In this document: positions 26,238-34,767 of the stretch, in pieces
How the letters are laid out: every line of letters starts with the position of its first letter
How positions within the stretch are numbered: position 1 is the first letter of the stretch
From: CFX5 sp023384495
GTDB taxonomy: Bacteria > Chloroflexota > Anaerolineae > Caldilineales > Caldilineaceae
Length of the DNA stretch: 64,000 nucleotides
Reading direction: 5' to 3'
Assembly: GCA_048499455.1 (NCBI GenBank)
Contig: JASNZV010000010.1
Span: 124,001 to 188,000 of the forward strand
Translations under genes and position numbers: made by a program
The notes under the pieces: model-generated
What the model saw: the letters and a program-made list of their open reading frames with translations, nothing else
Told to the model about the DNA's origin: nothing
Databases searched by the model: none

Positions 26238-27065
26238 TTACCCGCAAGCCCGTCCGATGTCAATGCCCAGCGCGTGGCCGTTACATCCCTGGCGTCGTTG
26301 GCGTGCGGTTTCGAAGAGAATGACCGCCCCGGCGATCGCCGCATTGAGCGATTCGACCGCCCCCTGCATGGGAATCGCGATCGGCGTGGCCAGCGCTCTC
26401 GCTTCTGGTCCTGCACCGGCCGCCTCACCGCCGATGACCAGTGTGGCCGGTCTGCGCCAGTCAACGGCGTCATAGGGCAGGGCGGCCCTTACGTCAGCCA
26501 CATAGACCGCTGAAGCCTCCGGGATCAGTGACTGCAGTTCGTCCCACTGAGCCATGATGCGAAGCGGGAGCCGGAAGTGTACGCCCATACCGGCGCGCAC
26601 CACCTTGTCGTTGAACGGATCCACCGTCTCGGGCGCGAAGAGCACCTGGTCCACCCCGGCAGCTTCGGCAGCGCGCAACAGCGCGCCCGCATTCCCCGGC
26701 TCGCGCACCTGGTCGAGCAAAAGCGTCAGCGTTGGGCAGCTAGGCAGTGGCAACACAGGCAGCGGGGCGACAGCCACAATCCCCTGAGGCGTCACTGTTT
26801 CGCTCAGCGTGCGAAAGACATTGGGCGTACAGGCCCAACATGCGATCTGGGCTGCTTCCAAACAGGCCAGCAAGTCGACAGCGCTCGTATGGCCAGCCAC
26901 CATCTCAGGCGCATAGAATACTTCGTGTGGGCGAACGCCACTGGACAGCGCATCGTTGATCAAACGTACACCTTCCACCAGAAAGCGCCCCGCCGCCACG
27001 CGGCGCCGCTTCTGGCTCAATTGTCGCGCCTCGCGGATGCGCGGGTTGCTCGCGCTGATGATCAT
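26238..27065 (-). CDS. TrmH/SpoU family RNA 2'-O-methyltransferase
   Basis: 275 residues from ATG 27065, about 8 nt after GGGAGGG. The N-terminal substrate-binding domain (about 1-100) includes SQKRRRVAAGRFLVEG. The SPOUT catalytic domain has the three family motifs: LLLDQVREPGNAGALLRAAEA (motif 1), TLVIGGEAAGAGPEA (motif 2) and IPMQGAVESLNAAIAGAVIL (motif 3). It probably methylates a ribose in 23S rRNA, using SAM bound in a trefoil knot. It follows rplT on the same strand but is separated by a terminator, so it has its own expression. Confidence 0.92.
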   Translation of the reverse strand: MIISASNPRIREARQLSQKRRRVAAGRFLVEGVRLINDALSSGVRPHEVFYAPEMVAGHTSAVDLLACLEAAQIACWACTPNVFRTLSETVTPQGIVAVAPLPVLPLPSCPTLTLLLDQVREPGNAGALLRAAEAAGVDQVLFAPETVDPFNDKVVRAGMGVHFRLPLRIMAQWDELQSLIPEASAVYVADVRAALPYDAVDWRRPATLVIGGEAAGAGPEARALATPIAIPMQGAVESLNAAIAGAVILFETARQRRQGCNGHALGIDIGRACG

Positions 27066-27126
27066 TCGCTGCGCCCTCCCTGTTTGCAAGGATTACGGCC
27101 ATCAAATGCACGTTCCATCAAATAGA

Positions 27127-27158
27127 ATGCGGCAGAAGCCTGTGGGCCTCTGCCGCAT
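27127..27158 (-). terminator. Terminator after rplT
   Basis: ATGCGGCAGAAGCC and GGCCTCTGCCGCAT pair over 14 bp (one G-U) around a TGTG loop, 80 bp past the rplT stop. On the minus strand it is followed by TCTATTTG, a weak T-run. Confidence 0.7.
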
Positions 27159-27237
27159 ATTGCCTTGTCAGTAAGCACACGCCCAACCGCTGCGTCACCA
27201 AGCGACAAAGCCCTGTCTGCCAGACAAAAGAACGAAC

Positions 27238-27591
27238 TCAGCTTTGTGCTTTGGCCAGTTGGGTCAGCCGGCCAAATGCGCCGGCGTCGTGCACCGCCAA
27301 ATGTGAAAGCACCTTGCGGTCGACCTGAACATTGGCCTGTTTGAGACCATGAATGAACTGGCTATAGTTGAGGCCATTCAGCCGGGCCGCAGCGTTGATC
27401 CGCGCGATCCAGAGTGCGCGGAAATCACGCTTCCGATTGCGGCGGTCGCGAAAGGCGTAAAACAGCGACTTGAGCATCGCCTCATTGGCGCGGCGAAAGA
27501 GCAGATGCTTGGAGCCCACCTGGCCCTTGGTAAATTTGAGGACCTTCTTGTGGCGGCGATGGGCATAAGCCTTTGGTCTTGAACGTGGCAT
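27238..27591 (-). CDS. rplT: 50S ribosomal protein L20
   Basis: 117 residues, normal length. It starts MPRSRPKAYAHRRHKKVL and contains RRRNRKRDFR-type basic segments (DRRNRKRDFRALWIARIN) and NGLNYSQFIHGLK, all conserved in L20. It binds 23S rRNA early in large-subunit assembly. It stands 97 bp after rpmI in the conserved order infC-rpmI-rplT. In many bacteria L20 represses this operon by binding its leader; a candidate structure lies at 28007-28028. Confidence 0.97.
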   Translation of the reverse strand: MPRSRPKAYAHRRHKKVLKFTKGQVGSKHLLFRRANEAMLKSLFYAFRDRRNRKRDFRALWIARINAAARLNGLNYSQFIHGLKQANVQVDRKVLSHLAVHDAGAFGRLTQLAKAQS

Positions 27592-27688
27592 TTTGTCTCC
27601 TTCCGTGAGGGCGGAATCAGGAACATGGTTCCGATTCGCTTACGCAGCCGGTCACGTGCTGGGTTGAACTGTAAACGAACCTATCGTA

Positions 27689-27898
27689 CTACGATTGGAC
27701 GGCCGCACCGGCAAGGGTCTGCACCATCTTGATGGTCGCGGTAGACTCGGTGGTGATGGCGTGCCGGTATTCACGGTTTACTTTGGCGCTCTTTTTGCGG
27801 CGCAGATGACTGCGGCCGATCTTCATGCGCATAAGCTTCCCGTTTTTGGTCAGCCGAAAACGCTTGGCTGTTCCTTTATGTGTTTTCTGTTTTGGCAT
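27689..27898 (-). CDS. rpmI: 50S ribosomal protein L35
   Basis: 69 residues, MPKQKTHKGTAKRFRLTKNG, the invariant start of L35, then RSHLRRKKSAKVNRE. ATG 27898 was chosen by family alignment; an in-frame ATG directly before it (27901) is possible. GAGAGG lies upstream. A 356-bp leader separates it from infC, long enough for its own control. Confidence 0.97.
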   Translation of the reverse strand: MPKQKTHKGTAKRFRLTKNGKLMRMKIGRSHLRRKKSAKVNREYRHAITTESTATIKMVQTLAGAAVQS

Positions 27899-28006
27899 CA
27901 TAGCCTCTCTTTCATCAAGGTCAGAACCGCATAGGCGTCGTTGCAAACAAGCGCTTGGGCTGGTTCGCTCCGACCCATTCTCACTTTTGTCTCTGGCAGA
28001 CATAGA

Positions 28007-28028
28007 AAAACGGGCTTTCGCCCGTTTT
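28007..28028 (-). terminator. Hairpin with GAAA tetraloop in the infC-rpmI spacer
   Basis: On the minus strand AAAACGGGC pairs perfectly with GCCCGTTTT across a GAAA tetraloop and is followed by T-rich sequence. It may terminate the infC transcript or attenuate rpmI-rplT as part of an L20-type leader. The rest of the spacer (27902-28254) has no gene. Confidence 0.7.
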
Positions 28029-28110
28029 CCGGCAACGTAAACTGTGACTCTATCCGAAGATTTCGTGGACGCCTATGTTGACAAGCCGGCTTGACCACAA
28101 GAACTTTCGG

Positions 28111-28149
28111 ATGATGCTTAACGATGATGCTTGACGATGATGCTTGACG
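28111..28149. repeat. Triple 13-bp tandem repeat ATGATGCTTGACG
   Basis: Three head-to-tail copies of ATGATGCTTGACG (the first with A for G) lie in the spacer after infC. Nothing shows coding. It could be a slippage product or a set of binding sites. Confidence 0.7.
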
Positions 28150-28254
28150 TCGACTACCCAACATTGCACCAATGCAGTTCGAAGCCTGCAAACACACCAC
28201 ACACGAACAAAGTCAACCCGAGATTGCGCCAGGGCTGGTTATTGGGACGACCGC

Positions 28255-28845
28255 TTATTGTGCAACGGCGGGGTTGAGAATCATAATCATGCTGCGGCCA
28301 TCAAAGGCGGGCATGGATTCCACCGTTGCCACATCAACGACGTCATTGGCAACGCGTTGCAACAATTCGTGCGCGACCTCTGGGTGATAGATCTCACGGC
28401 CCTTGAACTTTACCCGCACACGAATCTTTGCGCCATCCTTGGCAAACTTACGGATCCGGGTCAGGATGACCTGAATGTCGTGCTCATCCGTCTTCGGCCC
28501 CATCTGTACTTCTTTGACTTCAATCTGCTTGTGCGCCTTACGCGACTCGCGCTCGCGCTTCTGCTTTTCATACAGATATTTGCCATAGTTCATCAACCGG
28601 CAGACGGGTGGATTGGCCGTTGCGGCTACTTCCACCAGGTCCAGTTCCTTCTCTGTGGCAAGGGCCAGGGCGTCACGGATGGGCAGGATGCCCAACTGCG
28701 CGCCGTCTGCATCAATGACACGAACCTCTCGAGCGCGAATCTCGCCGTTGACTCGGGTCGAATCTGCACGGTTATACCGATCCGAACGGCCAAACCGATC
28801 ACGCCGCTCTGGTCGCATCATTCGATTGGGTGCATTATTGCCGAT
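28255..28845 (-). CDS. infC: Translation initiation factor IF-3, probable AUC start
   Basis: The N-domain (RVNGEIRAREVRVID, LDLVEVAATANPPVCRLMNYGKY), linker (KRERESRKAH) and C-domain (VQMGPKTDEHDIQ, KGREIYHPE) are complete. IF3 binds the 30S subunit and checks start-codon pairing. ATG codons at 28821 have no nearby Shine-Dalgarno, whereas AAGGAG sits exactly 7 nt before an in-frame ATC at 28845, giving a 196-residue protein. IF3 discriminates against such codons, and infC in E. coli uses AUU for autoregulation, so AUC is the likelier start. The downstream ATG remains possible. Confidence 0.95.
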   Translation of the reverse strand: MGNNAPNRMMRPERRDRFGRSDRYNRADSTRVNGEIRAREVRVIDADGAQLGILPIRDALALATEKELDLVEVAATANPPVCRLMNYGKYLYEKQKRERESRKAHKQIEVKEVQMGPKTDEHDIQVILTRIRKFAKDGAKIRVRVKFKGREIYHPEVAHELLQRVANDVVDVATVESMPAFDGRSMIMILNPAVAQ

Positions 28846-29095
28846 AGGTAGACTCCTTTAGTGAATTATGAAACGTCCATCACCTATCAGTGTAACATGA
28901 ACCAGGTGAGGCGTCAAGTACCACAAAAGGTTGTGCAAAATTCTCGACTTGACCTCAAATTTGGCGGCGCCCGGCGCCAGCGTTCGCGCGTACCATAGCG
29001 CGCCTGAACTCTGCCCCAGCTGCCAGGCGCCGAACCGATGTGCGGTGGCTCCTGTCCAGCCCTCCAATCGTCGAAGGGTGGCCTAACCCTGGGGG

Positions 29096-30913
29096 CTACA
29101 GCGCCCGCGACCGCGTGGCGACCCGTTCTTTGACCAACGCCTCGAATTCAGCCACCGGCATGTCATCCTGCCGGGCGCCATCGCGCTTGCGGAGTGAGAC
29201 CGTGCCGTTGCTCACCTCCTGATCGCCGATGACCAGCATGTAGGGCGTCTTCATCAGCTGCGCCGCACGGATCTTGGCGTTCATGCGGTCGGCGCTCAGG
29301 TCGGCCTCGGCGCGAACCCCCGCATCAGCCAGCCGCTGCGCCAGGTTCTGCGCTACCTCATGGTGCGCCGTCGTAATCGGGATCACGCTCACCTGTTTGG
29401 GCGCCAGCCAGACAGGAAATGCGCCGGCAAAGTGCTCAATGAGGAAGCCAATCATCCGCTCATGCGTCCCCAGCGGCGCCCGATGGATGCAGAGAGGCAT
29501 CTCCTCCTCGCCCGCACTGTTGACAAAACGCAAATCAAATCGATCGGGTTGGGCAAAGTCCACCTGGTTCGTCGCCAGCGTAAACTCTCGGCCAATCGCG
29601 CTCCAGATCTGCACGTCGATCTTGGGGCCATAAAAGGCGGCTTCGTTGGGCACTTCGACAAACGGGACATTGCCATGCTGCATGGCCCGCCGCACCATAT
29701 CTTCCGTCTTGAGCCAGAGTCGCGGGTTGTTGATATACTTCTTGCCCAACTCCTTAGGATGGTGCAGGCTCAGGCGCATCACATAGCGGTCGATGCCAAA
29801 GATCTCGAAGTTCTTCTGGTAAAGCCCCACGACATTGAGGAACTCTTCTTCAAATTGTTCTTCCGAACAATAGATGTGGGCGTCGTTCATTTGCATCGAG
29901 CGCACGCGCATGAGGCCAAAGAGCTCGCCGCTCTTCTCATAGCGGTAGACCGTCCCATATTCGGCCAGCCGCAGCGGCAGTTCGCGATAGCTGCGTGGCC
30001 GGCTGCCAAAGATCTTATGGTGGAACGGGCAATTCATCGGCTTGACAAAGTAGCGCACCCCCTCCAACTCCATCGGTGGGTACATCGTATCGGCATAATA
30101 GGGCAGGTGACCGCTGTGCAGATAGAGGTCCTCCTTTGCCAGGTGGGGCGTGCGCACCCGCTGATAGCCCGCCTCATGCTCCATCTCTTTGGCCAGCTTC
30201 TCCAGTTCTTCAATCATGACGCCGCCGTTGGGCAGCCAGAGCGGCAGGCCCGGCCCCACCTCGTCGTCAAAGAAGAAGATCTCCAGGTCGCGGCCAATCT
30301 TACGGTGGTCGCGCCGCTTGGCCTCTTCAAGCATCTGGAGGTGCTTGTTGAGCTCCGCCTTGTTGGGCCAGGCCGTGCCGTAGATGCGCTGAAGCATGGG
30401 GTTCGCCTCGTCGCCCCGCCAATATGCGCCCGCCACGCTCATTAGTTTGAAGCCATCGGGCGGAATCTGCCCCGTGTGCTCCACATGCGGGCCGCGGCAA
30501 AGATCTTCAAACGTATCCTGCCGATAGGTGCTGATAACCGGCTTCTCTTCCGTTTCGTTGCCATATTCGTCGACTTCGCCCTTATCCAGCCCGTCGATCA
30601 GTTCGAGTTTGTAGGGTTGGTCGTGGAACAACTGGCGCGCCTCGTCCGCGGACACCTCACGGTAGACAAAAGGGTGCTTGCCGGCAATGATTTGACGCAT
30701 GCGCTTTTCGATCTGCGCCAGATCATCGGGCGAAAACGTACGCGCCTTACCATCTTCACCTTTGCCCAGGTCAAAGTCATAATAAAAGCCCGTCTCGATT
30801 GGTGGCCCAATCGCGATCTTGGCCTCGGGGTAGAGCGCCAACACCACCTGCGCCATCACATGCGCCGCGCTGTGGCGCATCTTGTACAGTTGGTCTGCGT
30901 CTTTGCCTTCCAT
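29096..30913 (-). CDS. thrS: Threonyl-tRNA synthetase (no TGS domain)
   Basis: 605 residues from ATG 30913, which follows AAAGGA by about 10 nt; a GTG at 30937 is in frame but has no signal. The editing domain starts almost at once (MRHSAAHVMAQVVLALYP, with the HxxxH zinc/editing motif), then the catalytic core with motif 2 region RLAEYGTVYRYEKSGEL, Zn ligands in MNCPFHHKIF and IHRAPLGTHERM, and the anticodon-binding domain at the end. The N-terminal TGS domain of about 60 residues found in most bacterial ThrRS is missing. It lies behind an M20 peptidase gene in a Thr T-box operon. Confidence 0.97.
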   Translation of the reverse strand: MEGKDADQLYKMRHSAAHVMAQVVLALYPEAKIAIGPPIETGFYYDFDLGKGEDGKARTFSPDDLAQIEKRMRQIIAGKHPFVYREVSADEARQLFHDQPYKLELIDGLDKGEVDEYGNETEEKPVISTYRQDTFEDLCRGPHVEHTGQIPPDGFKLMSVAGAYWRGDEANPMLQRIYGTAWPNKAELNKHLQMLEEAKRRDHRKIGRDLEIFFFDDEVGPGLPLWLPNGGVMIEELEKLAKEMEHEAGYQRVRTPHLAKEDLYLHSGHLPYYADTMYPPMELEGVRYFVKPMNCPFHHKIFGSRPRSYRELPLRLAEYGTVYRYEKSGELFGLMRVRSMQMNDAHIYCSEEQFEEEFLNVVGLYQKNFEIFGIDRYVMRLSLHHPKELGKKYINNPRLWLKTEDMVRRAMQHGNVPFVEVPNEAAFYGPKIDVQIWSAIGREFTLATNQVDFAQPDRFDLRFVNSAGEEEMPLCIHRAPLGTHERMIGFLIEHFAGAFPVWLAPKQVSVIPITTAHHEVAQNLAQRLADAGVRAEADLSADRMNAKIRAAQLMKTPYMLVIGDQEVSNGTVSLRKRDGARQDDMPVAEFEALVKERVATRSRAL

Positions 30914-31029
30914 GATAGTATTGTCCTTTAGATTCACACATCATCGGGCTTGCGCAAGCCCTGGCTGAAAGTTTGTTCGTCGACGAAGTTGTCTTGCCGG
31001 TTAAGCATCAGGCGCTGCGCAAGTCGTGA

Positions 31030-32244
31030 TCACTCAGGACCGGCTGCTGACGCGCCATCCCCCAGCCAGCCCGCGGCCCACCAGGTCAGTTGGAGGAGAT
31101 GCATGATCCCCACCGGCAACAAGCTGGTGTTGATCCACTCTTCCAACCGGTGGGCGCTGCCCCCTTCGGTGATCCCAATGCAGACGGCCGGTATGCCCCG
31201 GCTGAGTGGGATGTTGGCGTCGGTGCTGCTGATGCTCAGGTTGCCGCGCACGGTGACCCCGCACGATGCAAGCGAGCGATACGCTGCCTGCACCAGCGGG
31301 TGTCCCTCCCCAATTTCGCCGCTTGGCCGGTCGCCAATGACAGTCGCCTCAATGGTTACGTGACGATCTCGCCAGACAGTCTGATAGCGCTGGACAATCG
31401 CCAGCACCTGGTCGGCAATCGTTTGCAGGGCGGATGCATCCTCGCTACGCAGGTCGAGTTCGAGTTCAGCGGCCTGTGCAATTGTGTTGATCGATGTGCC
31501 GCCCTGGATCCTCCCAATGTTGAACGACGTACGCGGTCGCTTAGACGCGTGGAGTTGGGTCAATTCGGCTGCCAGTTGCGCCAACACATGCACAGCGCTG
31601 GCCGCGCCAAAGTCGCTCCAACTGTGGCCACCCGGCGCGCCGATGCGAATTCGATAGCGGCGCGACCCAAGCGCCCGGTGCACCACCCGCTTGAGGCCAG
31701 TGCCTTCGAGCACAATGCAGGCCCCAACTTGCCCCGCCAGCCGATCCAACGCCGCGCGCATGCCCAGCAGGTCGCCCAACCCCTCTTCGCCGCAGTTTGC
31801 CACCAGCCAGACATCCACCGCAAGCGGGGGCAACTGGCGCAACATTTCGGCCAGCCAGAGCAGCCCGGCCACCCCGGTTGCGTTATCGCCAATGCCGGGC
31901 CCATAGAGGCGACGGTGCTGCCGGTCGTGGCGGACTGTCAAGTCCGTCCCAATGGGGAAGACCGTGTCGGTGTGCGCGCTAACCAGCAACGCCGGTTTGG
32001 GCTGTCGCCCGGGGATGCGCGCATAGACGTTAGGCAGTCCGTCGAGCGTAACATCGGCCAACCGCATCTGTTCATACTGCTGCGCCACCCAGGCCGCGCG
32101 GCGATGTTCGTCGCCCGTAGGGGCGGCGATCTGCTGCACGGCAATACACCGCTCAACAAGCGCCGCATGTTTGCCGGCCACCATGCCGTGCGCGGCAACA
32201 AGGTCAGGGTATTCTGCATGCTCGTCCATCTGCAAATCGCTCAT
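31030..32244 (-). CDS. M20 family zinc metallopeptidase
   Basis: 404 residues. Metal and catalytic motifs are in order: SAHTDTVFP (His and Asp), GPGIGDNATGVA (bridging Asp), NCGEEGLGD (general base Glu and Zn Glu) and TEGGSAH (last His). The insert with GGHSW is the dimerisation lid. Such enzymes are amino- or dipeptidases or deacylases; the exact substrate is not readable. It is the first full gene downstream of a T-box with Thr specifier and 117 bp before thrS. A role in releasing amino acids, perhaps Thr, under starvation is therefore plausible. No signal peptide. Confidence 0.9.
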   Translation of the reverse strand: MSDLQMDEHAEYPDLVAAHGMVAGKHAALVERCIAVQQIAAPTGDEHRRAAWVAQQYEQMRLADVTLDGLPNVYARIPGRQPKPALLVSAHTDTVFPIGTDLTVRHDRQHRRLYGPGIGDNATGVAGLLWLAEMLRQLPPLAVDVWLVANCGEEGLGDLLGMRAALDRLAGQVGACIVLEGTGLKRVVHRALGSRRYRIRIGAPGGHSWSDFGAASAVHVLAQLAAELTQLHASKRPRTSFNIGRIQGGTSINTIAQAAELELDLRSEDASALQTIADQVLAIVQRYQTVWRDRHVTIEATVIGDRPSGEIGEGHPLVQAAYRSLASCGVTVRGNLSISSTDANIPLSRGIPAVCIGITEGGSAHRLEEWINTSLLPVGIMHLLQLTWWAAGWLGDGASAAGPE

Positions 32245-32247
32245 CAG

Positions 32248-32334
32248 TCACCGGCTTTGCTCGACATCCGCCACAATCAGCCACAACATAAAAAGCCACA
32301 ATGCAAAAAACGGGGCGCCAACATAACGCGCCAT
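32248..32334 (-). CDS. 28-aa putative membrane microprotein between T-box and M20 gene
   Basis: ATG 32334 lies directly after the T-box terminator. The peptide MARYVGAPFFALWLFMLW and LIVADVEQSR forms one hydrophobic helix with a polar end. Its stop TGA is 3 nt before the M20 start codon, so translation could be coupled. No ribosome-binding site is visible because the T-run precedes it. It may be a small protein or chance. Confidence 0.35.
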   Translation of the reverse strand: MARYVGAPFFALWLFMLWLIVADVEQSR

Positions 32335-32335
32335 C

Positions 32336-32592
32336 AAAAAAAACAAAAAAGCCTCGCCCGCATGGGACGAAGCTTGCTTCGCGGTTCCACCCATGTTGTT
32401 CAAGCCCGCAAACGCAGCTCGAACCCCTTGTGGCGCAGATAACGGTGCGAACCGGAACCGGCTATCATCGACCTGAGCCACAAGACGCCAGGGTCGGGTT
32501 CACCGATTCACTCTCAGGTGGTTTCAAGCGACTTCTACCACAGCGGCTCTCAGCCGGTGACCGCTGCTCTCTGACGGCGAGTGGGTCGCTTT
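32336..32592 (-). promoter_or_regulatory. T-box riboswitch, Thr specifier (ACC)
   Basis: The minus-strand leader shows a stem I region ending GAA-ACC-ACCTGAGAGTG. The codon in specifier position (32522-32520) is ACC, Thr, in the standard GAA-NNN-N4-GAGAGTG frame. The antiterminator T-box sequence GGGTGGAACCGCG is at 32392-32380. A competing terminator, GCTTCG(T)CCC / GGGCGAGGC, is followed by TTTTTTGTTTTTTTT at 32350-32336. Uncharged tRNA-Thr should stabilise the antiterminator and turn on the M20 peptidase and thrS downstream, on the same strand. The Thr reading and thrS downstream support each other. Confidence 0.88.
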
Positions 32593-32632
32593 ACTTGCCC
32601 TGATCAACGCGTTAAATTGTTGGAGATGAAAG

Positions 32633-32706
32633 TGGGAGATAGTGGGCTCGAACCACTGACCTCAGCGATGTCAACGCTGCGCTCTAGCCAACTGAGCTAA
32701 TCCCCC
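32633..32706 (-). tRNA. tRNA-Val (GAC)
   Basis: 74 nt: acceptor GGGGGAT / ATCTCCC (one G-U), D-arm TAGCTCAGTTGGCTAGAGC, anticodon stem CAGCG / CGCTG with loop TTGACAT (anticodon GAC), T-arm AGTGG TTCGAGC CCACT, discriminator A, no encoded CCA. It ends about 40 bp before the T-box leader on the same strand. Confidence 0.96.
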
Positions 32707-32805
32707 GTTGCAGCCATCTATTTTAGCATATGGGCGATTGTCCGCCAAATTTACAAACCGCCAAACAGGCCACATGGGCGTCAGCGGCTCTATTGAACTC
32801 AATCC

Positions 32806-33543
32806 TCAATTCGGTAAGATATAGCCAGTCGGCCCCATGCTCATCGCCATGATATCGGCGTGGGTGTCGACCATGTGCCCCAGCAGCAAAAGCTCGCGAG
32901 AGAGCAGATACAGCTCACGAGCTAACATGTCGGGGATGCCGGCCAGTTCGAGCAGCGCCTGTTTATCCGTATGCCCCAACTGCATTGCGATGGCAACCAT
33001 GAAAGCAAGCGTGGTTGCATCTTCGGGGAGACGGTCGAGCTTGAGCTGCTGTTGACTGGCCCTGCCGAGCATCTCCACATATTCGATCAGGCGGGGGCGA
33101 ACTCGATGGGCAATCTCGTCGGCCAGGCGCGTGCCGCCATTGACAATGGGGTAATGCTCCACCGTGCCGGTGAGATAGCGCTGATCAGAATGAAACTCTC
33201 TCACTCGGAAGCGTTGCCCGCCGACTGCCGAAATGTTCATGCGACCGTCATCCATCCGCTCGACGCGCACGATGCGGGCTGCCGTACCCACTGTATGGGG
33301 TATGGCGTCGCCGCCAACCTCGCGCCCTTCTTTGATGAGGAGCACGCCAAAAGGCAATTGCTCGGCAACGCAGCGGTCGATCATCTCGCGGTAGCGTGGT
33401 TCAAAAACGTGCAGCGGAAGCACCATGCCTGGAAAGAGGACAACATGGTTGAGCGGGAAGAGTGGCATGTTCATGATCGTCGCCGGCTTCTCCTCATTAG
33501 GGCGTCGGGTGCGCCTGGCCATAGCCCGTTGTTGGCGTCTCAC
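32806..33543 (-). CDS. Stand-alone LON substrate-binding (LON_substr_bdg) domain protein
   Basis: 245 residues from GTG 33543, one nucleotide after the truD stop and preceded by GGAGAAGGA. ATG 33522 is an alternative. The domain is the N-terminal part of Lon protease: MPLFPLNHVVLFPGMVLPLHVFEPRYREM, FGVLLIKEG, VGTAARIVRVERMDDGR. There is no AAA+ or Ser-Lys protease part. Stand-alone forms are common and their role is not known. Probably coupled to truD. Confidence 0.9.
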   Translation of the reverse strand: MRRQQRAMARRTRRPNEEKPATIMNMPLFPLNHVVLFPGMVLPLHVFEPRYREMIDRCVAEQLPFGVLLIKEGREVGGDAIPHTVGTAARIVRVERMDDGRMNISAVGGQRFRVREFHSDQRYLTGTVEHYPIVNGGTRLADEIAHRVRPRLIEYVEMLGRASQQQLKLDRLPEDATTLAFMVAIAMQLGHTDKQALLELAGIPDMLARELYLLSRELLLLGHMVDTHADIMAMSMGPTGYILPN

Positions 33544-33544
33544 A

Positions 33545-34648
33545 CTATCCTTCTCCATCCAGTCCATCCAGGTCGGGCGTCTCGGCCAGATCAACCTTCA
33601 TAAACTCCCGAAGTATGGTTGTGGCAAAAGCGCCTTTGGGTAAAGAAAACGTCAGGCAGAGACCGTCTGCCGTCGCGCTTGTCTGCAAATCACCCAGCAA
33701 GAGCCGCCCCAAACGCCGCGAGCCTTCTACCCCCACCCGCTGAAAATCACTCAGCGCCACACCCGCCTCGGCGAGCACACTTGCCTCGAGCCGACCGGCC
33801 TCATCCTGGGCGGCCCACATCTTTGAGCCAAACAGGGGGGCGGTGAAGCTGATCGCGCGCCTCAAGTATCGCTCCGTTTCAGCGATTGGATCGACGACAT
33901 TGAACAGCCCGCCAGTATCGGTCTTTTTTGCGACATCCCCAGGCAACAGATAGGCAAAAGCCCCCATCTCAAAGCGTCGCGCCAGATAGCAGTTGCACAG
34001 GAAGCTTTGGTAACTCGATAGCAGAAAACGACGTAGCCATTTGTCGCGCTCACGCCGCTGGCCTGTAAGCAGTTCATAACCTCTGATGACGTTTGCTCCA
34101 GCGATGCCAAAACGCTGAGGGCCAAAAAAGTTAAGCGCTCCTGCCTGTTGCAGTGCTTGCCCAACCAATTGGGCGCGTTGTGCAATCTCCGCTGCCGGAT
34201 AGGGACATTCGGTCACCGTAACGGTAAAGCGGTTTCCCAATAGGTGGCCCGGCCGCAATTTGTTGGTGTGACGTCGAGCCCAGTTCACCGTGACCGGTAA
34301 TTCAGCGGCAATCCGATCCGGCGCCCGCTCGATTGCCTCCTGATTGAACTGCTCAACACAGATGCTAAACGTCTGGGTCGTGCGTGCATGTTTGTCCTTC
34401 AGACCCGCATAGCCCACCTCACCCGTGCGAAGCCGAAAGAGGCGCTCCAGACTGCGCTGCACTTCTTTGGTGGTCAGCCCAACCTTGGTAAGGTTGACAT
34501 AGAGGTGCTTGCCCGCATCTTCCGGCAAATAGAGCGCCACCTCTTCGACCACAAAGTGTTCGGGCATAGCGCGCAGCCGGCCACCCACACCGGGAAACTG
34601 CCCCGTAACGTAAGGCAGCTTGTACAGCGCTTCCAAGTCTATCATCAT
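33545..34648 (-). CDS. truD: tRNA pseudouridine(13) synthase TruD
   Basis: 367 residues from the ATG pair 34648/34645; earlier in-frame starts are not supported. The active site GYAGLKDKHARTTQ holds the catalytic Asp. Other family segments: VVEEVALYLPEDAGKHLYVNLTK, NYFGPQRFG-type (NFFGPQRFG) and the TRUD insertion domain. It modifies U13 of tRNA-Glu. The LON-domain gene follows after one nucleotide. Confidence 0.95.
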   Translation of the reverse strand: MMIDLEALYKLPYVTGQFPGVGGRLRAMPEHFVVEEVALYLPEDAGKHLYVNLTKVGLTTKEVQRSLERLFRLRTGEVGYAGLKDKHARTTQTFSICVEQFNQEAIERAPDRIAAELPVTVNWARRHTNKLRPGHLLGNRFTVTVTECPYPAAEIAQRAQLVGQALQQAGALNFFGPQRFGIAGANVIRGYELLTGQRRERDKWLRRFLLSSYQSFLCNCYLARRFEMGAFAYLLPGDVAKKTDTGGLFNVVDPIAETERYLRRAISFTAPLFGSKMWAAQDEAGRLEASVLAEAGVALSDFQRVGVEGSRRLGRLLLGDLQTSATADGLCLTFSLPKGAFATTILREFMKVDLAETPDLDGLDGEG

Positions 34649-34767
34649 GAGTTCTCTACCACAGGAAGATGGGTTCCAAAACCGAACAGATGTGCATAGC
34701 AAGCCTTTCTTGCCGCGGCCATGATAACAGATTTGGGCTGAATATGCTAAGGCGCGATCATGCTCTT

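Noticed and set aside
28111..28149. Possible CRISPR or iteron origin from three 13-bp repeats
   Set aside because: Only three adjacent copies without spacers, no replication gene nearby, and inside a ribosomal-protein spacer.
31090..32442. Plus-strand 450-codon open frame opposite the M20 peptidase
   Set aside because: The M20 metal motifs are complete on the minus strand, and the plus frame runs across the T-box. Shadow.
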